Below, one piece after another: positions 28,966 through 40,900 of a stretch of 64,000 bases of DNA. The DNA comes from Scytonema sp. UIC 10036. Lineage in GTDB: Bacteria > Cyanobacteriota > Cyanobacteriia > Cyanobacteriales > Nostocaceae. Under the pieces are notes generated by a model, which searched no databases, was not told where the DNA came from, and saw only the letters and a program-made list of their open reading frames with translations. The stretch spans positions 62,001 through 126,000 of the forward strand of contig NZ_WJFC01000006.1 of assembly GCF_009725235.1 (NCBI RefSeq), in the 5' to 3' direction. Position numbers and translations under genes: made by a program. Within the stretch, counting starts at the first letter, position 1. Each line of letters starts with the position of its first letter.

Positions 28966-31900
28966 TTTACAGAGAATCTTACAGAGAATCTTACAAATAA
29001 AAACTTTACTGACGAACAGGACGTTTATCCAGTACCCGCAAATATTATTAAAACACAGGCTAAAAACGAGGGTGATATTGCCATTATTGGCATAGCAGGG
29101 CGCTATCCCGGTGCAAACAATATTAATGAATTTTGGCAAAATTTAATTACAGGCAAAGACTGTATTACTGAAATCCCTGAGGGGCGATGGGACTGGCGCA
29201 GCTTAATCGACCTCAAATCACCGTCAGGGAAAAGCATATCAAAATGGGGGGGATTCATACAAGACCCCGATTGCTTCGACCATCAGTTTTTCCGGATTTC
29301 TCCACGGGAAGCCGAAGTGCTAGACCCCCAGGAACGCCTATTTTTGCAAATCTGCTGGGAAGCTATTGAAGATGCTGGCTATACTCCCGAAACGTTAGTC
29401 ACCAGACAGCAAGACAAACATCGCAGGCAAAGTGTTGGTGTGTTTGTCGGTGTGATGCATAAAGATTATGTTTTTCTTGGTGCAGAAGCCATTGAGCGCG
29501 GAGAACAGTTTCATTTGTCCTTAAACTATGCGCCGATCGCCAACCGGGTTTCCTATTTTTGTAATTTTCACGGTCCCTCGATGGTCATCGACACGGTGTG
29601 TTCGTCCTCACTCACCGCTTTACACTTGGCTCTGGAAAGTATCAAAAATGGGGAAAGCGATATTGCGTTAGCCGGAGGGGTCAACCTGTCTTTGCATCCA
29701 TATAAGTATATCACCTATGGTTTGCTCGATATGTATTCCAGTGACGGGCGTTGTCGGACTTTTGGCAGCGGCGGTGATGGTTATGTTTCGGGTGAAGGGG
29801 TGGGTGCTGTTGTTTTAAAACCTTTGGCACTGGCTGTTCGAGATCGCGATCGCATTTATGCGGTCATCAAAGGCAGTGCAATCAATCATGTGGGCAAAGT
29901 GTCCGGTATCAGCGTGCCAAATCCAGTGGCCCAGAGTGATATGATTTTGCATTGTCTGGAGAAAACTGGCATTAACCCACGAACGATTAGCTATGTCGAA
30001 GCTCATGGCACGGGGACTTCCCTTGGCGATCCTATCGAGATACAGGGCTTGACCAAGGCATTTACAACCTACACCAACGATACACAATTTTGTGCGATCG
30101 GCTCCGTCAAATCCAACATTGGTCATACCGAGTCGGCTGCTGGAATCAGTGGTTTGACAAAAATAGCTTTACAATTATACTATAAAACCCTCGTTCCGTC
30201 ACTACACTCCCAAGAAATTAATCCTCACCTCGATTTGCAGGCATCGCCCTTTTATCTCCAGCATCAAACCCAACACTGGGAGCGGTCCTCAAACTATCCA
30301 CGGCGGGCAAGTTTAAGCTCCTTTGGGGCAACGGGGTCAAATGCCCATGTGATTCTGGAAGAATATATTCCCGAAGCAAGGGAAACCGTTTCGGTGCAGA
30401 CTGTAGAGGCTGTAGAGAAAAGTATGCCCGTGCTTGTTCCTCTGTCCGCTAAAAGCGAGGAGCGTCTTAAAGAAGCGGCACAAAACCTCTATCATTATCT
30501 CGTCTCTAAGCCTGAAGGTTTCGCAGAGCAGAAAATAGCGCAGCTCCGTGACATAGCCTACACCTTGCAGGTGGGGCGAAAAGCAATGGATTCCCGGCTG
30601 ATTTTTCTCGTTCATCACAAGCAGCAGTTAATTGAAAACCTAAAAGCTTTTTTGGATGGTCATGGGACAAAGGAAAATAGTTGGTACAACAACCAGGTTA
30701 AACAGCAAAAACATTCCCGTGGCGACAATAGCTCGGCAATGTTACAGCAGTGGATGGTTGAGGGCAGACTCGATCAAATTGCAGAGGCATGGATTCAAGG
30801 TGCTCCCTTAAATTGGGAAGATTTATATGCGTTGGATAGCACTTCAGCAAAACCATCCCGCGTCAGTTTGCCAACTTACCCGTTTGCCAAAGTGCGTCAT
30901 TGGGTGCCGAGGAAAGTTAAAACTGCGACGCTGTTTGCTGCTCTTCACCCCTTGTTGCACCGCAATACCTCTACACTCAGCGAACAGCGTTTCAGTTCTA
31001 CTTTGAATGGTGAAGAATTTTTCCTCGCCGATCATCAAGTGCAGGGCAAAAAAGTTCTCCCCGGTGTTGCTTATCTTGAAATGGCGCGAGCTGCTGTTGC
31101 ACTGGCTACCTCAGTCAATGATTTCAACGCCATAGGATTCAAGAACATTATTTGGGAACAACCGCTGGTTGTTGATGAGGCAGAAAAAACGGTTCATATT
31201 AGCTTGTCTGCAAAACAAAATTCACAAGTCGGTTTTGAAATTTACACAGGAGACGAGCAAAGCCGCACCATTCACTGCTGGGGGACTGCTATTTTAAAGG
31301 CACCGGATAGTGAAGCTTATCTGGATCTTGATGATTTGCAAGAAAAAACAAATCAAAACCATTTCACTCCGGAACAGTGTTACCAAGCCTTTATGGCTAT
31401 GGGTATTGATTATCGCTCTGGGCATCAAGGGATCGCAGCTGTTCATGTCGGCAGCAATCAAATATTAGCAGAACTCAGCTTACCTTCTTCTGTGTTGGAC
31501 GATCGCGAACAATTTGTGCTCCATCCCAGTATGCTGGATTCAGCGTTGCAAGCGGCGATTGGTTTTGGTCTTACCACGCAGACATCCGATGCAGAACGAC
31601 AAACATCTTTACCTTATGCTTTGGAAACGCTGGAAATCAAAGCGAAATGCACCACTGACCTTTGGGTTTGGATACGGTATGCTGACAACAATAAAGCAGG
31701 CAGCCCGATTCAAAAATTTGATTTGGATCTGTGCGATGACACCGGCAAAATTTGCGTGGTGATGAGAGGTTTTTCTTCTCGTGTTTTCCGTTCTCAGGAA
31801 CAGCTGTCCTCTGTGGAAGCAACATCCCATCCTCGGTTGCACCCCTTATTGCACAGACAAATACCCACAGATGACTCAGGGGGCGATCGATTTACCAGCC

Positions 31901-34900
31901 GATTCACTGGAGTTGAATTTTTTCTGCGAGATCACCAGCAAGTGATGCTGGGGGCGGCTTACCTCGAAATGGCTCGCTGTGCCGGTCAGTTGAGTACTGG
32001 GCAGGCAATTCTGGGACTGAAAAATATTGTCTGGAGCCAGCTTCTTTTCATTGCCGGACAAGCACGGGATGTCTTTGTTCAGTTGTATCGCCATCGCTTC
32101 AGTATAACAACACAGGAGCGGACTTCCGCCCAGAACGTACATTTTCAGGGTCAACTTGTTGTTGACCAAACTTCGCACCCAGGGACACCCCCCAGACTCA
32201 ACATTCAGGATATTCTATCCCGGTGTCCGGCAAGCGTAGAAACCGCCGATTGCGATCGCCTGCTGCAATCCACCCACGGCCCCAGCCTGCTAGCGATCGC
32301 ACAATTGTGGTACAACCAGAATGAGGCATTAGCTTTACTCCAGTTACCCGATTTTATGCTCTCGGGCCGTGAAGATTACGTTCTTCACCCGAGTATGGTG
32401 AATGGCGCAATCCTCAGCAGCGTTGTCTTTTCTTTGCTGCATGGGCAACAAGAAAATCTGCCCGTGCCTTTTGCCTTAGACAAGCTTTGGATATATAGAG
32501 AAATACCCGCACGGGCATACGCCTATGTGAGCTTGAGTTCTGCCAACAAGCACGATATCGAGGTGGTGGACGAAAAGGGCAACATCCTTGTTTCATTTAA
32601 AGGCTTTACCACTTCGGTTAAAGGTGCATTGCAAGGTCGTGCAAACAGCAACACAGAGAAAAGTGTTGCACAAAGCAATACGATTTATGCCAGAACTCAA
32701 TGGGAGGAAAGCGCCTTATCTGATGACCAGCCCTTGCAACAAACAGCATCTTCACAGGCGGCTGCACCCATTTTTATTCTGGCGCAAGAAAATCCAGATT
32801 TGAAAAACATATTATACCAGAGATGGCCGACAGCAAACATTGAAACTCTAGCACCAGTGGAAGGAGATATCGCCGAAACCGTTCAGGCAAACTTCCTGCG
32901 GGTTTTTCAGCTCGTCAAAACTTGCATTGCAGGAAGACCTAAACTCATCCAGCCAATTGTCATCCTTGTCCCTGAAAACGAAAACGCTTATCTTTATGCT
33001 GGTTTTGCCGCTTTGCTTAAAACAGCGAGATTTGAAAATGCAAAAATAGCAGGCAAATTGATTCGTTACGCCGTTGACGATAAAACAGCAGATTTTGCCG
33101 AACTTGTGGCAGCGGAAGTGGATGGGGCGACACAGGATGTAGAAGTCTGCTATACCCAAACGGGAACCAGAAAGACTAAGAAATTATACGAAATAAACGA
33201 CTTTGGTCAAAGCAAGGAACAGTCTCTTCTGGAAGCAGGTTTGTTACATGAAGGAGATGTGATTTGGATTACTGGGGGACTGGGCGGTTTAGGGCAAATT
33301 TTTGTCAGACACCTCAGTCACATCAAAGGCTTAAAGCTTATCTTGAGCGGGCGTTCGACCTTAGATGCAGCAAAAGAAAAAGTGTTGCACTCACTTCAGC
33401 AGGGGGATGCCGAGATTAGCTACCTCTGTTGCGATATCAGCGATAAAAAAGCAGTGGCTGCCCTTGTCCAAAGTATTCTGAAAAAATATGGCAAATTAAA
33501 TGGCGTTATTCACAGTGCTGGTGTGAACCAGGATGCCTATATCCTTAATAAAGCGAGGGAAGAATTTACCACCGTATTGCGCCCCAAAGTAGCGGGAATT
33601 TTGGAGATAGAGGAGGCGTGTCAAAATATACCATTGAAGTTTATGGTGTTGTTTTCTTCCATTGCAGGGGTTTTTGGCAGTATTGGTCAAGTTGATTATG
33701 CGACGGCGAATGCTTTTCTTGACAGTTTTGCCGAGGCGCGAAATCTCCGCGTCCAGCAAGGGAAGTGCTTTGGTAAAACAATTTCCATAAATTGGCCTCT
33801 GTGGAAAGAGGGTGGTATGGGGGTGGATACACAGAATGAAACTCTCATGCAGCAAAATACCGGCATGATTGCGCTGGAAACCAACGCAGGGTTAAATGCA
33901 TTTGAATTGGTCTTGGCTTCTGAATTTAACCAGATTCTGGTGGCTCAGGGGGAAACGGAAAAAATCCGCTCCCGTTTGTTGTCGTCCCAACCTACGGCGG
34001 AAAATGAGCACCAGGTTCAAGCAGATGCATCCAATCCCGTGGAGCAGCAAAATAAGGATGAGCAAAGCAAAGAGGAGCAAAGTCAACGGACATGGCTGAT
34101 GCGATCGCTGCATAAGGATCTTGCTGCATTTATCTGTCGCCTGCAGAAGGTTAAACCCGAAGAAATCGACATTGATGCCGAGTTTTCAAACTATGGTTTT
34201 GATTCCATTAGCTTTACCAGTTTTACCAATTATTTGAACGAAATGTACGGCTTGGAATTAATGCCTACGCTTTTCTTCGAGTATTCCAGTTTGCGATCGC
34301 TTGCCAACTCGCTGCTAGAGAATCATCAAGAAGCATTGCTGAAAAAATACAAGCTCCCAAAAAAAGCTGTACTAACCCAAACCCAAACCCAAACCCAAAC
34401 CCAATCTCAAACCCAATCCCAATCTCAAACAGACCAGATTGACAAAAGCCAGCGCTTTGTGCATTCACCTACCGCACCCCTGCGAGCGGGCTCTACTCAA
34501 GAGAATAGAATCCCAGAGAATAAGGCTAAAGCTGAGCCCATCGCCATTATTGGTATGAGCGGCAAATTTCCGGGAGCGGAAAATTTGACAGAATTTTGGA
34601 ATCATCTACAGGCCAACCGCGATCTCATCAGCGAAATACCCGAAGAGCGTTGGAATTGGCGGGATTACTACGGGGAGAGCCAAAACGAAAACGGCAAGAC
34701 TAGGATTAAATGGGGTGGTTTTATCACTGACATCGATCGCTTCGACCCTTTATTTTTTGGTATTTCCCCGGTAGAAGCCGAGTTAATGGACCCCCAATTT
34801 CGCCTCTTTCTAGAAACGGTTTGGGCGACGATTGAAAATGCAGGTTATCGGGCGAGCGATTTGTCTGGTAGTAAAACCGGCGTTTACGTAGGGGTAACCA

Positions 34901-37900
34901 CCACAGATTATAAAGATTTAATGCAGCAGGCACGGGTGAAGGAAAATTCTCAGGAATACCATGCAATGTTTCCCTTCATGCTGGCCAATCGCGTTTCTTA
35001 TTTACTAAATTTTCGCGGACCGAGTGAGGCGATAGATACCGCTTGTTCCAGTTCCTTAGTAGCTATTCATCGTGCCATAGAAAGCATACGCCAGGGAAGT
35101 TGTGACATGGCTGTGGCTGGAGGGGTGAATATTATCGCTAACCCGCAATTGGTGATTGCAGCAGCTCAAGGCGGTATGTTGAGTGAAGACGGACGCTGCA
35201 AGACTTTTGATAAAAGCGCCAATGGCTATGTCCGAGGTGAAGGCGTCGGCGCTATTTTGTTAAAACCCCTGGCAAAAGCCATAGCAGACAACGATTCTAT
35301 CTACGGAGTGATTCGCGGTTCGGCAGAAAATCATGGTGGCAAAGCGACTTCCCCCACAGCACCCAATCCGGTGGCGCAGCAAGAATTACTGGTTTGGGCC
35401 TACACCCAAGCAGGGATCGCTCCTGAAACCGTGGGTTATATTGAAGCCCACGGAACGGGAACCCCGCTTGGCGATCCGATTGAAATTAATGGGCTTAAAA
35501 ACGCGTTTGCCCAGCTTTACAAACAAAACGGAAGCTCCCCTGCTAGCGAGCCTCATTGTGCGTTGGGCTCCGTGAAAACCAATATCGGACATTTGGAAGC
35601 TGCTGCGGGAATTTCAGGCGTTCTGAAAGTCCTATTGATGATAAAGCATCGAGTCATTCCCGGTAACAGTCATCTTAAGGAGCCAAACCCTTATTTACAA
35701 TTGAGCGGCAGCCCCTTTTATCTAGCCAAGGACACTCAAACTTGGGCAGCCTTACACGATGAAGCTCAAAACCCAATACCCCGGCGTGCAGGGGTGAGTA
35801 GTTTTGGCATTGGCGGTACGAATGTACATCTAGTTTTGGAAGAATATGTTGCCGAGCCAGTCGCTGAAGGAGTAGACAGTGGCGAAGCCTCGTTAATTAT
35901 TTTTTCAGCAAAAAATAAACAGCGTCTTGTTGAGATTGCCAGGAATTTGCATGACTTTCTCATTGCCAACCGCCAATCTTCTCCAGGAAATCCCTTACGT
36001 CTTTGTGATATCGCTTACACGCTTCAGATAGGACGGGAGGAGATGGAACATCGTTTGGGCTTTGTTGCTTCCTCCATTGCCGAACTCGAAGAAAAGCTTG
36101 CCGTTTTTATTAGCACCCAGGGAGAAAGTCAAGACTTATACGAGGGCAGCACTAAAGGAAATAAGGATACCTTAGAGGCTTTTGAGTCTGATGATGATTT
36201 ACAGGAGATGCTGGCAAAGTGGATTGAGGATAAGAAATTTGAAAAAATTCTCAAGCTTTGGGTCAAAGGGCTTTCTGTGAACTGGCATCGCTTCTATCGC
36301 CCAAACTTACCCCGGCGTATCAGTTTGCCAACCTATCCCTTTGCACGCGAACGGTACTGGATTCCTGCATCTGCTCAGCCTTCACCTGCACCCAATACAT
36401 CCTCGGCATCTCCCGCCCAAGCCGATGAAGCTACCGGAGTTTTAATATGTCACCCGGTGTGGAAAGAAAAACCAGCCCCTGTCAAGCCCGATTCCGTCGA
36501 TCTTGCTTCGCTGAATTACAGCCAACACCTGATTCTGTTTTGTGACATGGACGCCCCTGCGGGTTTACAGAACCGTTTGTGTAAAGGCGGCGTTTGTCGT
36601 GCGCTTCAGCCTCAGAGTAAAGATTTGGCGCTGGGCTATCAGTCCCTTTGCGAGCAGGTTTTTACCCATTTCAAAGAGATTCTTGAGAACAAACCGACGG
36701 GCAAGGTATTTGTACAGATTGTTATTCCCAGCGCAGAGACGGAGGATGCTGAAGGTACAGGGCGGCTGTTTCAAGGTCTTTCTGCGTTGCTGAAAACCGC
36801 CCATTTGGAAAACCCAAGAATCATCGGGCAACTTATTGAAATCGATCCGCACGATACGAATGACGAGCCGATTAAACGAGTACGGGAAAACAGTCAGTCG
36901 CCAGAAGATGTTTGGGTAAGATACCGCAACGGGCGACGTGAGGTGGTGTCCTGGGAAGAGCTTCCTTTTTCAGAACAGACAGTCGCTCACATCCCCTGGA
37001 AAGAAGGGGGAGTGTATTTAATTACTGGTGGCGCTGGTGGCTTGGGTTTGATTTTTGCGAGGGAAATTGCCCGTCGTGTCAAAGCCCCAACCCTCATTTT
37101 GGCAGGTCGCTCCCCCTTGAGCCAGAAAAAACAGGAGCAATTGCAACAAGAAGCGAAACTACTGGGTGCGCGGATCGAATATCGACAAACCGATGTCAGC
37201 CAACAGAAAGAAGTGGATGACCTCATCCAGAGTATTTTACGCGACTTCACCAAACTCGATGGTATTTTGCACGCCGCCGGTCTGATTCGCGACAGCTTTA
37301 TCATTAAAAAAACGGCTGCACAGTTTCAAGAGGTGCTTGCCCCCAAAGTGCGCGGTACAGTGTATTTGGATCGGGCAAGCAAGGAAATAAACCTGGATTT
37401 CTTTATCTTGTTTTCCTCGGGTGCCGCAGTGTTGGGTAATGCCGGTCAGGCAGATTACGCTGCTGCCAATGCCTTTATGGATGCCTATGCCGATTATCGT
37501 CATACCCTGTGTGCGTCAAATAAACGCTTTGGTCGAAGCCTTTCTATTAATTGGCCGCTTTGGCAAGAGGGCGGTATGCATATGGATGAGCAGACGCTGA
37601 AGGCGTTGGAGCAAAATTCAGGCATAAGAGCGCTGCAAACCGACAGTGGGGTAAATGCTCTGTTTCGTGCCCTTAGCTTACAACCGAACCAGGTTATGGT
37701 GCTGTTCGGCAATCTTACCAAAATCCGACAAGGGCTGTTTGCTGCATCAACAGAGCCCAGTCGCAAGGAATCTTCATCTTCAAGTTTTGCGATCGATGAG
37801 CAACGCTTGTTGGCTAAGACATTGCACCAGTGTAAAACTCTTTTTGGCAGCATTATCAAATTATCCCCAGATCGCATTGAGGCAGAAGAACCACTGGAAC

Positions 37901-40900
37901 GCTATGGCATTGACTCGGTGATTATTGCTCAAATGAATCTCCGTTTGGAGGAGATTTTTGGTGAAATCTCAAAAACTTTGCTCTATGAATACCAAACACT
38001 GGGGGAACTGGCGAGTTATTTAACGACAGAGTATAGAAAAGAATGCATGGCTTGGACAGGCTTGGCTGTTGACTCCACAACTGCCATCCCAAGTGCTTCA
38101 GAGGTCAAAACCGCTTCAGAAGCCAAGCCATCATTAGAATCACAAACTGCTCCAGAAGTCAAGCCATTATCAGGTTGGTCTGTAAATGTACTAACACCGT
38201 CGCAATACGAACCCATTGCGATTATCGGTTTGGCTGGTCGATATGCTCAAGCCAATACGCTGCAAGCTTACTGGGAAAATTTGCAGTCGGGCAAGGATTG
38301 TGTGACAGAAATTCCTCCAGAACGCTGGTCTTTGGAAGGCTTTTATCATGAGAATCTTGAAGAGGCAATTATTCAGGGTAAGAGTTACTGCAAATGGGGA
38401 AGTTTTATTGACGGTTTTGCCAACTTCGATCCGCTGTTCTTCTCAATTTCTCCTCGCGAAGCCATTGGTATCGATCCGCAGGAACGCCTGTTTCTGCAAA
38501 GCGCTTGGGAGGCGATGGAAGATGCAGGCTACACCAGAGAAACACTGCGAGATAAGTTTCGCCAGCGAATCGGGGTATTTGTCGGTATTACCAAAACAGG
38601 TTTTAGTTTATACGGTCCAGAGTTATGGCAGCGTGGTGAAACTGTTTACCCGCATACATCTTTTAGCTCGGTAGCCAATCGCATTTCTTATATTTTAAAC
38701 CTGCGCGGTCCGAGTTTACCGATAGATACCATGTGCTCCTCTTCCTTAACGGCTATTCACGAAGCCTGCGAACACATACGTCGTCGGGAGTGTGACTTGG
38801 CTATTGCAGGTGGTGTGAATTTATACCTCCATCCGGCTTCCTACGTGCAAATGTGTGCAGCCCAGATGCTGTCGCGGGATGGGAAATGTAAAAGCTTTGG
38901 TGAAGGTGGCAACGGTTTTGTGCCAGGTGAAGGGGTGGGCGCGGTACTGCTTAAGCCGCTTGCCCAGGCAATTGACGATCGCGATAATATCTATGCAGTC
39001 ATTCGTGCGTCGAGTGTGAACCACGGCGGAAAAACCAATGGCTATACCGTACCCAATCCAAATGCACAGGCAGAACTGATTGAAGAAACGTTAAACAAAG
39101 CTGGGCTGGATGCACGCACGCTCAGTTACATTGAGGCGCATGGGACGGGGACTGAATTGGGCGATCCTATCGAAATCAGCGGCTTGACCAAAGCGTTTGA
39201 GAAACATACCACCGCTACCAATTTCTGTGCCTTGGGTTCGGTGAAATCCAATCTGGGACATTTGGAAGCAGCAGCAGGAATTGCAGGGCTGACTAAAATT
39301 ATCCTGCAACTGAAACACGAGCAACTTGTTCCAACCCTGCATGCCACGGAATTAAACCCCAATATCAATTTTGCCAAAACCCCCTTTGTGTTGCAGCAAA
39401 CACTGTCGCCGTGGAAAAGACCGGTGATTGACATCGATGGTGAAACTAAAGAATACCCCAGAAAAGCGGGAATTTCCTCCTTTGGTGCCGGTGGGTCTAA
39501 CGCTCACCTGGTTGTTGAAGAGTACGTGAGGGAAACGAGAGAAGGCGATCGCAACGATGGGCTTGGCGACGAACCCCAAATCGTTGTATTATCAGCGAAA
39601 AATGAAGCCCGCCTCTACTGTGTTGCACAAAATTTACACGATTACCTGAGTTCAAAGCAAGGAGCAAACTTAAAGCTGCGCGACATCGCCTATACCCTCC
39701 AGTTAGGGCGTGAGGCAATGGAAGAACGTTTAGGTCTAATTGTCCGTTCCCTGGACGAGTTGAAACAAAAGCTGAAGGGCTTTGTTGCACGAGAAAGCGG
39801 CATTGAAGATTTGTATCGCGGGCAAGTGAAAGGGGGTCAAAAATCACTGGCTTTATTTGCTGACGACGATGAACTTCAGGAGGCGGTAGAAAAATGGATT
39901 CAACGCAAAAAACTCGCCAAGTTAGTCGAACTTTGGACACAGGGGCTGGCGGTTAATTGGAGCAAACTTCATGGCGAATCAAAACCCCATCGTATAAGCT
40001 TGCCGACGTATCCTTTTGAACAAACAAAATACTGGTTCGAACAGGCGCTTAATGCGAAACCTAAAACTTCAGCTTTGTCAGAGGAGCAAAGTGCTGTAAA
40101 ATTACATCCCCTGATCCACGAAAATACCTCAAACTTTCTCAAGCAACGCTTCAGTTCCAGCTTTAGCGGTCAAGAATTTTTCCTAGCCGATCATCTGGTG
40201 CAAGGCAACCGCGTTCTGCCCGGTGTTGCTTATCTTGAAATGGTTCGCATGGCAGTCACCTTGGCGGTAGGTACCCAAATGGAGGGGTGCGATCTGCGTT
40301 TTTCTGATGTGGTTTGGGCAAGAGCAATTGTTGTCGGCGATCGACCCCTAAGAGTGCATACTGCATTGCAGATGGAGGATAGCGCAACGATTAGCTTTGA
40401 AATTTATACCAACGCAGATATGGAGGAAAAGGACGGCGAGGAAAATGCTGTCATACATTGCCAAGGTTCTGTAGAGCTTTGCTTTTTAGACAAAGGGCAA
40501 GAGTTGGATTTGGCGAATTTACAAAGCCAGTGCCAGCACAAAACTCTTTCTGCCGCCCAATGCTATCAAGTCTTTGAATCTGTCGGCATTCACTACGGTG
40601 CGGGGCATCGGGGCATTGATACCGTCTATGCGGGCAATGGGCAGGTACTGGCAAAACTGATTCTGCCTCCCTCTGTTGCCAACACGGCGGATTGCTTTGT
40701 TTTGCATCCGAGTTTGATGGATTCTGCTTTGCAAGCTTCCCTTGGCTTAGCCATAGGCAGCAATCTTTCATCCGAGCCCAAACCCTCCTTGCCCTATGCG
40801 CTGGAAACCCTTGAAATATACGATGCGGGAATGCCGAGTTGGGCTTGGATTCGCGAATCTTACCACAGCAGCCCAGAGATTCAAAAACTTGATATCGATT

